From positions 186,001 through 250,000 of the forward strand of contig NZ_VTVE01000002.1 in assembly GCF_010906925.1 (NCBI RefSeq): a stretch of DNA of 64,000 nucleotides. Reading direction: 5' to 3'. The notes under the pieces are model-generated. The model had not been told where the DNA came from. It saw only the letters and a program-made list of their open reading frames with translations, and did not search any database. Shown in pieces: positions 16,734 to 24,265 of the stretch. Position 1 is the stretch's first letter, and each line of letters opens with the position of its first letter. This DNA comes from Pseudobutyrivibrio xylanivorans (GTDB lineage Bacteria > Bacillota > Clostridia > Lachnospirales > Lachnospiraceae). A program made the translations under genes and the position numbers.

Positions 16734-17889
16734 ACTGTTCCTTTTTCTTTGAAATAATCATTCCTGCTGCAAAAAATGCAAATGCAAATAAAATTTCAAT
16801 CAACAAATACATTCCAAATTGCTTACAGAAGATTTTGCTTGTAGCTGTATTATTTATAAATTTAATTGCTGCCACGTACCAATATAATGGAAGGAAATGA
16901 GCAGCCTTTATAATCGATTCTGACAAAAACTGTATATCAACAAACACGCCACAGAGGAAACTCATTGAAATAATAAACATGTTTGAAAGCATATTAATGA
17001 GATTCTCACTTGAGGTGATTGTGCTAAATAAGTAAGCCACTCCAAGTCCTACAAACATCAGCACGTAAGCATTAATTGCATAATAAATCAGCTTGTCATT
17101 AGCATATTCTCCACTTGCCAAATGAATCACAAGAATAACAACTGTGGTAAGTACAAATCCAAATAATGCAACTGCGCCGATTATAGCAAAATTTCTCTTT
17201 TTAAAAGTCATTCCGCTGACAGAAATTCTATTGCTTACATCCTTGTCCTTTGTAAAGCTGATAAGCGCTGTGCTGACACAGATGCAGAGAATCATCATCA
17301 TGCTATATCCGTTAAATGTAAACATTCCTGTGTAGAATGAACGATGGTTTTCATCGGATTTGTCATTGACAATAGCCTTTGTATCATTAAGCTTAACCAT
17401 CTGCTGATGAGTCAGTTCTATTGCTTCATTTTCAGTATACCCATTCTCCATATAAATCACAATGTCATTCAAATAGTCGTTTATTTTCTGGGTCAAAAGG
17501 TACTCTGATGCCGATGTACCAGGAGCAATATATTCTAATTCGTTTTTACCATCTCCTGCTTTAAGAGATTCTCCAAAGCCCTCTGGAATTATGATTGCAT
17601 ACTGATATATTCCAAATCTCACATTGTCATTAATAGTCTGTGTATCCTCAGTCTGAGGGTCAATCACCTTTTGAGTATCTTTTAAATATGACACCACCGC
17701 CTTACTGATGTTTGAATTATCATAGTCTGTCACTGCAACCTTCATTGTCACCTCTTCAAACATGGTATCCGTTGTAGTCACATTAGCTCTGGCAGTTATA
17801 TTTCCAAAAAATGCAAAGATGGAGAAATATACGATTATATTTATCATGTTGGATCTGATAGATTTGATTATTGCCTTAAAGACTGACAT
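16723..17889 (-). CDS. ABC-2 type exporter permease
   Basis: A 388-residue ABC-2 permease: one N-terminal helix (about 15-35), a large extracytoplasmic domain (about 40-200), then five predicted helices (about 204-385). It overlaps the kinase gene downstream and the other permease gene upstream (14 bases), so all are translated as a coupled set. The topology is like the YhaP/LinB/drug-export permeases; substrate unknown. Confidence 0.88.
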   Translation of the reverse strand: MSVFKAIIKSIRSNMINIIVYFSIFAFFGNITARANVTTTDTMFEEVTMKVAVTDYDNSNISKAVVSYLKDTQKVIDPQTEDTQTINDNVRFGIYQYAIIIPEGFGESLKAGDGKNELEYIAPGTSASEYLLTQKINDYLNDIVIYMENGYTENEAIELTHQQMVKLNDTKAIVNDKSDENHRSFYTGMFTFNGYSMMMILCICVSTALISFTKDKDVSNRISVSGMTFKKRNFAIIGAVALFGFVLTTVVILVIHLASGEYANDKLIYYAINAYVLMFVGLGVAYLFSTITSSENLINMLSNMFIISMSFLCGVFVDIQFLSESIIKAAHFLPLYWYVAAIKFINNTATSKIFCKQFGMYLLIEILFAFAFFAAGMIISKKKEQYAI

Positions 17890-19018
17890 ATTTTCTCCTC
17901 CTTAAAAACATTGCACTTATGATTAAACACGCTGCAATAATAATTAGCATTGTAAAAATATCTCTGTAATAAACCTCTGTCTTTCCGTATGTAGCTCTCA
18001 CATACAGACAATCTGTCAAAAGTGCCGCTGGGTTAATTCTGTTGATAATTGGACAGTGATACTCTATTAACTGCCTAATCTGGTGCCACATAAGACCGCT
18101 TAAAAATGAGCAAGTCATTGAAAAGCAAAGTGGAATTGCTACTAGCAAATTTGGATTCTTACAAAGAGAACCTATAAGTACTCCAAATGAAATACCAAGT
18201 GCACTACCAAGTGTTGTTATTGCCAGTACATTTAAAAGTGGAATACCAAAATCAATTCCTAAAACTTTTTCCACATAAAAAGCTACGATTCCATTTGAGA
18301 TAGACTGCAGTACTACACCTGCTAAAATTCCTGCCACAATTGATGGAAGCTTATACACTGGAGCGCATTCAAATCTCTTACCATTCTCGGAAAGATTTGC
18401 ACACATACCCTCTAACATCCTAGTACTTATCCACGAACTAAAAAGAGATGACATAGCTATCAATGCAAAATAGTATTGCAGATATGGTGATGTATTTGTA
18501 CCAAAGTCATATTCCTTTAAAACAGACTTATTAATCTCCATCATCTTAACTGCATTCATTACATTTTCAGGATGGTCCTTGGCAATAGTCTCGATTACGG
18601 CCTTACCATTTTCATACTCTCTTACAATCTGATTTAGTGTGGTAGATACAAGACCATTGGCGGGCACTATAGTTTCTACACTGCCATTTTCTTCTATATA
18701 AATACCTTCTACTTCATCCTCATCAAGTGCTGTTTTCGCGTCCTCTACATCACTAAATTTATGTACTTTAAGGACCCTAATTCCATCATTTTTCTTACTT
18801 AGGCTTGAAAGCACCAGAGAAAAAGGACTATTCTCTTCATCCGTATTTACGTAGCCCACTTCAATAGTCTTAAAGGCATCTGGGTCATCTTTTATCATAT
18901 TTCCAAATCCCAGGAAATAAGCTGTTGCAAGTACAAGTGGAAAAACCAGATTCCAGCCAAGTAATGTGCGGTTTCTGGAAATCTCTTTTATTTTATAGAA
19001 AAACATTCTTATGAACAT
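17876..19018 (-). CDS. ABC-2 type exporter permease
   Basis: A 380-residue permease with the same layout as its neighbour: N-terminal helix at about 20-38, a large outside domain (about 40-165), and several C-terminal helices. The two differ enough in sequence to form a heterodimer. Start ATG 19018 overlaps the ATPase gene by 10 bases; a second ATG four codons in is also possible. Confidence 0.88.
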   Translation of the reverse strand: MFIRMFFYKIKEISRNRTLLGWNLVFPLVLATAYFLGFGNMIKDDPDAFKTIEVGYVNTDEENSPFSLVLSSLSKKNDGIRVLKVHKFSDVEDAKTALDEDEVEGIYIEENGSVETIVPANGLVSTTLNQIVREYENGKAVIETIAKDHPENVMNAVKMMEINKSVLKEYDFGTNTSPYLQYYFALIAMSSLFSSWISTRMLEGMCANLSENGKRFECAPVYKLPSIVAGILAGVVLQSISNGIVAFYVEKVLGIDFGIPLLNVLAITTLGSALGISFGVLIGSLCKNPNLLVAIPLCFSMTCSFLSGLMWHQIRQLIEYHCPIINRINPAALLTDCLYVRATYGKTEVYYRDIFTMLIIIAACLIISAMFLRRRKYVSL

Positions 19019-19959
19019 TTGTCTCTAAGCTCCTTTCCTGTGATTTCAAGGAATACGTCGTTAAGTGTAGGTAACTCTGTGGATACACGGCCAAATGGTA
19101 CGTTGTTGTCTGTGAGATAGCTTAAAATATGTACCAGATTATGCTCACCACCATTGCAATTAATGATAATGTCATCTCCCTCTTCCTTTGTCTTATATAC
19201 ATGGTTGATTTCTTTAATTCCCTCAATAATCTTCTCTGATTTTCCAGGCAAGCTAATTCTGATTGTCTCTCTATTCATAAGCGTTGCCTTAAGCTCAGCA
19301 GAAGTTCCATTTGCAACATTTTTGCCGTGGTCCATAATGACAACTCGTGTACAAAGCTCCTCAACTTCTTCCATATAATGTGAGGTGTAAATGATTGTAG
19401 CTCCCTGCTTGTTCATCTTTTTGATTCCCTCAAGAATTGCATTTCTACTTTGTGGATCAACGGCTACTGTAGGCTCGTCGAAAATAATAAGCTTTGGCTT
19501 GTGAGCGATTCCGCAGGCTATATTTAATCTTCTAAGTAAACCTCCGGAAAGCTTCCTTGGTTTGTACTTTTTGTATTCTGTAAGTCCTGTAAATTCAAGT
19601 GCTTCCTCAACATACTGCTTTCTTAATGTCTTGTCGGTAATGTATAGGCCACAGAAGAAATCAACATTTTCATATACATTCAAAGTATCTATAACTGCTA
19701 CGTTCTGAAGTACAACACCGATTTTTGATTTGATATCGTATTTATCAGGTGCCATCTTCTCACCAAAAATTGTTATCTCCCCTTTGTCAAAAGTTAAAAG
19801 TGAAAGAAGGCAATTGATTGTTGTAGTTTTTCCGGAACCGTTTGGTCCAAGGAGTCCAAGGATTTCTCCCTCCTCAACCTCTAGAGAGAAGTGGTCAACT
19901 GCCAGCTTATCTCCATATCTTTTTACAAGGTTTTCTATTTTTACTATCTTCTCACTCAT
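19009..19959 (-). CDS. ABC transporter ATPase of the exporter
   Basis: A 316-residue CcmA/DrrA-type ATPase: Walker A GPNGSGKTTT (about 39-48), signature KLSGGLLRRLNIA (LSGGL, slightly off LSGGQ) at about 137-149, Walker B LIIFDEPTVAVDPQSR and the H-loop TSHYMEEV, then a C-terminal extension of about 80 residues usual for drug/peptide exporters. First gene of the operon ATPase-permease-permease-kinase-regulator, a layout typical of self-regulated antibiotic or peptide exporters. Confidence 0.92.
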   Translation of the reverse strand: MSEKIVKIENLVKRYGDKLAVDHFSLEVEEGEILGLLGPNGSGKTTTINCLLSLLTFDKGEITIFGEKMAPDKYDIKSKIGVVLQNVAVIDTLNVYENVDFFCGLYITDKTLRKQYVEEALEFTGLTEYKKYKPRKLSGGLLRRLNIACGIAHKPKLIIFDEPTVAVDPQSRNAILEGIKKMNKQGATIIYTSHYMEEVEELCTRVVIMDHGKNVANGTSAELKATLMNRETIRISLPGKSEKIIEGIKEINHVYKTKEEGDDIIINCNGGEHNLVHILSYLTDNNVPFGRVSTELPTLNDVFLEITGKELRDKCS

Positions 19960-19991
19960 AATCTTCTCCTCTCGATTATTTGATTCATTTA

Positions 19992-20006
19992 AAACTCCTA
20001 GAGTTT
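19992..20006. promoter_or_regulatory. Inverted repeat before the exporter operon, possible response-regulator site
   Basis: AAACTC-CTA-GAGTTT is a perfect dyad 33 bases before the ATPase start. NarL-type regulators bind dyads of this size, and the operon encodes one, so autoregulation is plausible. No clear promoter was found to fix its position. Confidence 0.4.
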
Positions 20007-20034
20007 GTTTGTTTTATTTTATGATTGAATGATA

Positions 20035-20068
20035 CAAAAAAATAACAGCCCTCTGTAGTGAAGGCTGT
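20035..20068 (-). terminator. Terminator after the ABC-F gene
   Basis: ACAGCC and GGCTGT (20045-20068) form the base of a hairpin followed on the minus strand by TATTTTTTT. A separate tight palindrome, AAATGACA-AA-TGTCATTT, lies upstream at 20078-20095. Confidence 0.7.
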
Positions 20069-20118
20069 CATCATGTGAAATGACAAATGTCATTTATTAT
20101 TTTTCATTTTTTCACATA

Positions 20119-21684
20119 CTATATAGTCTTTGTGGTCCATGTACTACAATCCCACACATCAGTAGCCAGTCCCTCATAGAACTCTGGCTCATGACATACC
20201 ATAAGAATGCTGCCGTTGTACTCCTTAAGCGCACGCTTCAGCTCGTCCTTGGCATCCACATCAAGATGGTTGGTAGGCTCATCAAGTAGAAGTAGATTGG
20301 TCTCACGATTTAAAAGCTTGCAAAGTCTCACCTTGGCCTGCTCACCACCTGAAAGAACTCTACACAAGCTCTCTATATGTTTTGTTGTAAGTCCGCACTT
20401 TGCCAGTGCTGCTCTTACTTCATTTTGATTGTACGATGGAAACTCGTTCCATATTTCCTCGATACAAGTTGTTGAAATATGCTGATCCATCTCCTGCTCA
20501 AAGTATCCAATTTCAAGGAATTCTCCCTGATAAACTGTGCCTGAAAGTGGTGGAATCAAGCCTAAAATGCTCTTTAAAAGTGTTGTCTTTCCGATACCAT
20601 TGGCACCAGTGAGCACTATCTTTTGCTTGCGCTGCATCTCTAAATTAAGAGGCTTTGAAAGTGGCTCATTTTTATCGTAGCCTATAATCAAGTCCTTTGT
20701 GGAGAATATTACACGGCTTGGGGTGCGGGCTTCCTTAAAGTAAAATTCTGGCTTTGGCTTTTCTGCTGCAAGCTCAATCATGTCCATCTTGTCTAGCTTT
20801 TTCTGGCGTGACATTGCCATATTTCTAGTAGCAACATTTGCCTTGTTTCTAGCCACAAAATCCTTTAACTCAGCTATCTCCTTCTGCTGTCTATTGTACG
20901 CTGCCTGGAGCTGACTCTGCTTCATAGCATAGACTTCCTGGAACTTATCATAGTCGCCAACATAGCGATTAAGCTGCTTGTTATCCATGTGATAAATCAA
21001 GTTGATAACCGAATTTAAAAATGGCACATCATGGGAAATAAGGATAAATGCATTCTCATAGTCATTGAGATAGCGCTTTAACCATTCAATATGCTCCACA
21101 TCCAAATAGTTGGTAGGCTCGTCAAGAAGTAAAATGTCTGGCTTCTCTAAAAGCAGCTTTGCCATAAGTACCTTGGTTCGCTGTCCACCTGAAAGCTCTG
21201 TTACATCCTTATCAAGTCCCAACTCGAGAACGCCAAGGGCTCTAGCGACCTCCTCAACTTTTGCATCTATCATATAGAAATCATGCATGGTAAGCAGGTC
21301 TGCAATAGTACCAGCCTCCTCCATGAGCTTGTTCATTTCCTCGTCATCTGTAACATCTCCAAGGCTAGCATAGATGTCATTCATCTCCTGCTCCATCTCA
21401 TAGAGAAAATCAAATGCACTGTGAAGGACACTGCCTATAGTCATTCCCTTTTCAAGAACAGTATGCTGATCCAAGTACCCAACTCGCACCTTTTTCGACC
21501 ACTCTATCTTACCTTCATCTGGCTGAAGCTTGCCTGTGATTATATTCATAAATGTGGACTTACCCTCACCATTGGCTCCAACAAGTCCAATATGCTCACC
21601 CTTTAAAAGTCTAAATGAAACATCTTCAAATATGGCTCTATCTCCAAAACCATGGGATAAATGCTCTACGTTTAAAATACTCAT
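20119..21684 (-). CDS. ABC-F family ATPase (translation factor / ribosome protection type)
   Basis: A 521-residue soluble protein with two ABC domains and no membrane segments. Domain 1 has GANGEGKST (about 36-44) and LSGGQRTKV; domain 2 has GANGIGKTT and LSGGEQAKV, each with LLLDEPTN. The linker (about 240-310) is rich in charged residues and holds the P-site tRNA-interacting region. ABC-F proteins either act as translation factors (EttA, YbiT, YdiF types) or protect ribosomes from antibiotics; sequence by eye does not separate these. It sits after a LytTR/LiaF-like pair, behind two strong hairpins. Confidence 0.9.
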   Translation of the reverse strand: MSILNVEHLSHGFGDRAIFEDVSFRLLKGEHIGLVGANGEGKSTFMNIITGKLQPDEGKIEWSKKVRVGYLDQHTVLEKGMTIGSVLHSAFDFLYEMEQEMNDIYASLGDVTDDEEMNKLMEEAGTIADLLTMHDFYMIDAKVEEVARALGVLELGLDKDVTELSGGQRTKVLMAKLLLEKPDILLLDEPTNYLDVEHIEWLKRYLNDYENAFILISHDVPFLNSVINLIYHMDNKQLNRYVGDYDKFQEVYAMKQSQLQAAYNRQQKEIAELKDFVARNKANVATRNMAMSRQKKLDKMDMIELAAEKPKPEFYFKEARTPSRVIFSTKDLIIGYDKNEPLSKPLNLEMQRKQKIVLTGANGIGKTTLLKSILGLIPPLSGTVYQGEFLEIGYFEQEMDQHISTTCIEEIWNEFPSYNQNEVRAALAKCGLTTKHIESLCRVLSGGEQAKVRLCKLLNRETNLLLLDEPTNHLDVDAKDELKRALKEYNGSILMVCHEPEFYEGLATDVWDCSTWTTKTI

Positions 21685-21699
21685 ATTACCTCACAATGA

Positions 21700-21780
21700 A
21701 GAACTCCCATTGAAAATTTGCCTTCGACAAATGGGAGTTCTGTATATCAAGAAATCTTCCCTAAAGGGCCCTCCTTGATA
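21700..21780 (-). promoter_or_regulatory. Two strong hairpins in the leader of the ABC-F gene
   Basis: Hairpin one (21745-21780) is closed by TATCAAG/CTTGATA with an inner CCCT/AGGG pair. Hairpin two (21700-21741) has a perfect 12-base stem AGAACTCCCATT/AATGGGAGTTCT and ends 15 bases before the ABC-F start. Neither has a good T-run. They fill the whole 98-base gap after the LiaF-like gene, leaving no room for a separate promoter. They may be an operon-internal stop or a translation-dependent regulator, as leaders of several ABC-F resistance genes are. Confidence 0.5.
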
Positions 21781-21782
21781 CA

Positions 21783-22499
21783 TTATTCAAAATAAATATC
21801 TGTTGAACCAAGACCGTTATCAACATTTGCATAAACGATTGGCTGGTTTTCATCCTTGGAGCCTTCTCCGTGGATGTTAATTTTTCCGAGTCCGTTTTCT
21901 GTCTTAAATACTACTCTAAATTCCTTTGGGAAATAGATATTAAGTTGGCCTAAGCCATTGTCGATATCAAGCTTTGCCCCCTCTGGTGCAATTGTTGTGC
22001 CATTCATGTAAACCGTAAGCTGACCAAGGGCATTATCAATATTACCCTGACGGAGATTCTTGATATTAACATACTGGGTCTTTGTGCCCATATTATTATC
22101 TAAGTCAAATCTGTCTGTATCCTCAGTATACTCTGAGCCCCCAGCATCACAGAATTTGTCATGTGCATTCTCGTAGATTTTAGTATATTTCTTCTTTCCA
22201 AATATAAGTGTAAGTCCTACTCCAATAAGCACAAATGCAAGAATGATTATTGCATAATTTACACTGCCAAGACCTAATTCACTTTGGAATAAGCATGCGC
22301 CAATACCAAGTGGGAAACATACTCCAAGCCAGCTTCTTTCAAAAAGTGACTCTATAAGTACTATAGCTAGGATAATGCACATTCCAATTTTTACCATTGG
22401 AAATGTCTGAAATGCTGTTGTCTTGCTAAGAAGTAAACATACCGCAAATGCGATAATCGCTAGTCCTCTAACTACTGCTTTAATTCTATAATCTTTCAT
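21783..22499 (-). CDS. LiaF-like membrane protein
   Basis: A 238-residue protein. The N-terminal half (about 8-100) has four short hydrophobic helices. The C-terminal half is a soluble domain of repeated short beta-strand units with the pattern DNALGQLTVYM, DNGLGQLNIYF, ENGLGKINIH, DNGLGSTDIYF, as in the C-terminal domain of LiaF/YvqF and related cell-wall-stress proteins. It overlaps the upstream LytTR gene by four bases (ATGA), so it is likely a membrane partner or target of that regulator. Confidence 0.8.
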   Translation of the reverse strand: MKDYRIKAVVRGLAIIAFAVCLLLSKTTAFQTFPMVKIGMCIILAIVLIESLFERSWLGVCFPLGIGACLFQSELGLGSVNYAIIILAFVLIGVGLTLIFGKKKYTKIYENAHDKFCDAGGSEYTEDTDRFDLDNNMGTKTQYVNIKNLRQGNIDNALGQLTVYMNGTTIAPEGAKLDIDNGLGQLNIYFPKEFRVVFKTENGLGKINIHGEGSKDENQPIVYANVDNGLGSTDIYFE

Positions 22500-22957
22500 C
22501 TTTTCAACCTCTTTTCATCCATGATTTCTATCAATGCTTTAATATAGTTTCTCGATGCATAAGCCTTCTTAATGGAGTTCCTAAAGGATATCTCGCTTGC
22601 TCCTGTAATGTTCTTTTTAATAGAAGCAATTAGTTCCGTATTTACGATAGTCGATTTGGATACTCGTAAAAAATCCCTCGGTAACAACTCCTCAAGCTCA
22701 TATAATTTTTGTCTAACCCTGTAGATTGACTTTGCTGTGTGGACAGATATGTAATTACCATCAGCCTCCAAAAACAATATTGTTTTGACATCCACATAGT
22801 ACTCTGTGTCATCAATATAGGCTGATATCTTTTGCCCACCTGTCTGCTTTTGGGATAACAGTCGCTGCAGCTCTAATATCTCATCTGTTATCTCTCTGCA
22901 ATGGATGGTTATCATGTCCTGCTGTAAAGAATCATCTACGTCAATATTTATCTTCAT
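22496..22957 (-). CDS. LytTR DNA-binding regulator, single domain
   Basis: A 153-residue protein. After a 45-residue N-terminal region comes a LytTR domain (about 50-148): VDVKTILFLEADGNYISVHTA and DFLRVSKSTIVNTELI are diagnostic. There is no receiver domain, so activity is probably set by its membrane partner encoded next. A pair of identical direct repeats 21 bases apart lies upstream and fits LytTR binding. Confidence 0.9.
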   Translation of the reverse strand: MKINIDVDDSLQQDMITIHCREITDEILELQRLLSQKQTGGQKISAYIDDTEYYVDVKTILFLEADGNYISVHTAKSIYRVRQKLYELEELLPRDFLRVSKSTIVNTELIASIKKNITGASEISFRNSIKKAYASRNYIKALIEIMDEKRLKR

Positions 22958-23023
22958 AACTATTGGCGCCTCCTATGATTATAATTTTACATATCTTTTT
23001 TCCTCGTACAACAATTTGGGATA

Positions 23024-23054
23024 AGAGGTAAATTTTATCTCCTGAGAGGTAAAT
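23024..23054 (-). promoter_or_regulatory. Direct repeats, probable LytTR binding sites
   Basis: AGAGGTAAAT occurs at 23024-23033 and again at 23045-23054, a 21-base period (two helical turns). Read towards the gene this is ATTTACCTCT twice. LytTR proteins bind paired direct repeats of about 9 bases at this spacing. A TATAAT box with a poor -35 (CGAGGA) follows 25-50 bases closer to the LytTR start, as expected for an activator-dependent, autoregulated promoter. Confidence 0.6.
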
Positions 23055-23109
23055 AAAAGATGCTTGAAATACTTTCAAACAGACTCTCTAATTCTTTTTT
23101 ATATGGAAA

Positions 23110-23463
23110 CTATTTTGTCAAATCACTCCAGGTCTCTTCCTTAAATCCTGGCATTACGCCCTTATCAGTTATCAAAAGAGGTCTCTTAACAAGCATTCCA
23201 TCTGATGCAAGAAGCTTGTACATCTCAGCCTCACTCATATCAGGAAGCTTCTTTGAAAGCTCCATTTCTCTATAAAGCATTCCGCTAGTGTTGAAGAATT
23301 TCTTAAGTGGAAGTCCACTTTTCTTGTGAAGCTCCTTAAGAGTCTTCTCATCTGGATGATTCTCTTTTATATCAATAACTTCATGGTTGATTTTATTATC
23401 CTCAAGCCATTTAATAGCCTTTTTACATGTGGAACATTTTGAATAGCAATATACTTTAATCAT
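23110..23463 (-). CDS. ArsC/Spx family thioredoxin-fold protein
   Basis: 117 residues from ATG 23463, which has AGAGGAG upstream (a longer frame to 23574 has no ribosome site). The N-terminus KVYCYSKCSTCKKAIKWL has a CxxC (Cys8-Cys11), and the fold contains the ArsC-family segments KENHPDEKTLKEL, GLPLKKFFNTSG and KRPLLITDKGVMPGF. It fits the YffB/ArsC-like branch. These proteins are often annotated arsenate reductase but many are redox proteins of unknown role; the Spx-type RNA polymerase contact is not obvious. Confidence 0.85.
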   Translation of the reverse strand: MIKVYCYSKCSTCKKAIKWLEDNKINHEVIDIKENHPDEKTLKELHKKSGLPLKKFFNTSGMLYREMELSKKLPDMSEAEMYKLLASDGMLVKRPLLITDKGVMPGFKEETWSDLTK

Positions 23464-23527
23464 AGTTTCTCCTCTCTTGTAGGCAAATTCCTTAAATATT
23501 ATCTTCATTTTCTCATATTTGTTGCCA

Positions 23528-23561
23528 GAAAAAAAGCTTCTGAGAATGTATCCCAGAAGCT
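23528..23561 (-). terminator. Terminator after the LUD-domain gene
   Basis: AGCTTCTG and CAGAAGCT (23535-23561) form a stem followed by seven T on the minus strand. Confidence 0.85.
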
Positions 23562-23589
23562 GAAATAATTTCACGTATTAATTTTTCTT

Positions 23590-24228
23590 TTAGAATCCTA
23601 AAGAATCGTTAACAAGAATCACATGCATTCTGTCATTATGTCTAGAATATCTAGTAATTAAAAACTGGCAGCAAATAGTATCAGGTGATTTACAATTCAT
23701 GCATGAACCAGTCTGTGCGCATGGTGTTGTAAGTCCAAATCTCTGAGCGTTGATTGGTGCTGCCACATTTCTCGCACGCTTCATAGCACCATCAATATCA
23801 TCACACACCTTATTCATACCTACGATAAAGATAACGTGCTTTGGTCCATGGGCAATAAAAGAAACTCTATTTGAATTGCCATCTATATTTACCATTACGC
23901 CATCTTCTGTGATAGCATTGGCACTTGATAAGAAATAGTCTGCATCATAACCCTTTAAAGTTGCAGCTCTTTTTTCTTCAGGTGTTTCGGCATTTTCTCT
24001 TTCGATGAAATTATAATTGCCATTTTTTAATGCATCTACAAGACCAATCTCCCTTGCAGACATAGCCCCACCCATTGTTACTGATGAAGTCTCTGGAATT
24101 AAATCAAGGGCTATCTTAAGTGCCTCTTCCTTAGTAGCAGCATAGTAGCCTGTCATATTTCTTGATTCAAGCCCCTTGATAACCTTCTGTGCCAGCAGTT
24201 GGTTACGCTTTGTGATATTTTCGTTCAT
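23590..24228 (-). CDS. LUD domain protein (LutC-like, DUF162)
   Basis: A 212-residue protein with the LUD fold: KVIKGLESRNMTGYYAATKEEAL, SVTMGGAMSAREIGLVDAL, then HVIFIVGMNKV and AAPINAQR. The C-terminus holds Cys in GSCMNCKSPDTICCQF (about 179-193), a cysteine cluster seen in this clostridial group that could bind a metal or Fe-S cluster. It is a stand-alone gene, not in a lutABC operon, so lactate utilisation should not be assumed. Confidence 0.85.
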   Translation of the reverse strand: MNENITKRNQLLAQKVIKGLESRNMTGYYAATKEEALKIALDLIPETSSVTMGGAMSAREIGLVDALKNGNYNFIERENAETPEEKRAATLKGYDADYFLSSANAITEDGVMVNIDGNSNRVSFIAHGPKHVIFIVGMNKVCDDIDGAMKRARNVAAPINAQRFGLTTPCAQTGSCMNCKSPDTICCQFLITRYSRHNDRMHVILVNDSLGF

Positions 24229-24265
24229 AACGACTCCTTCCTTCTCTTTTAATTAACCCTTTTTA

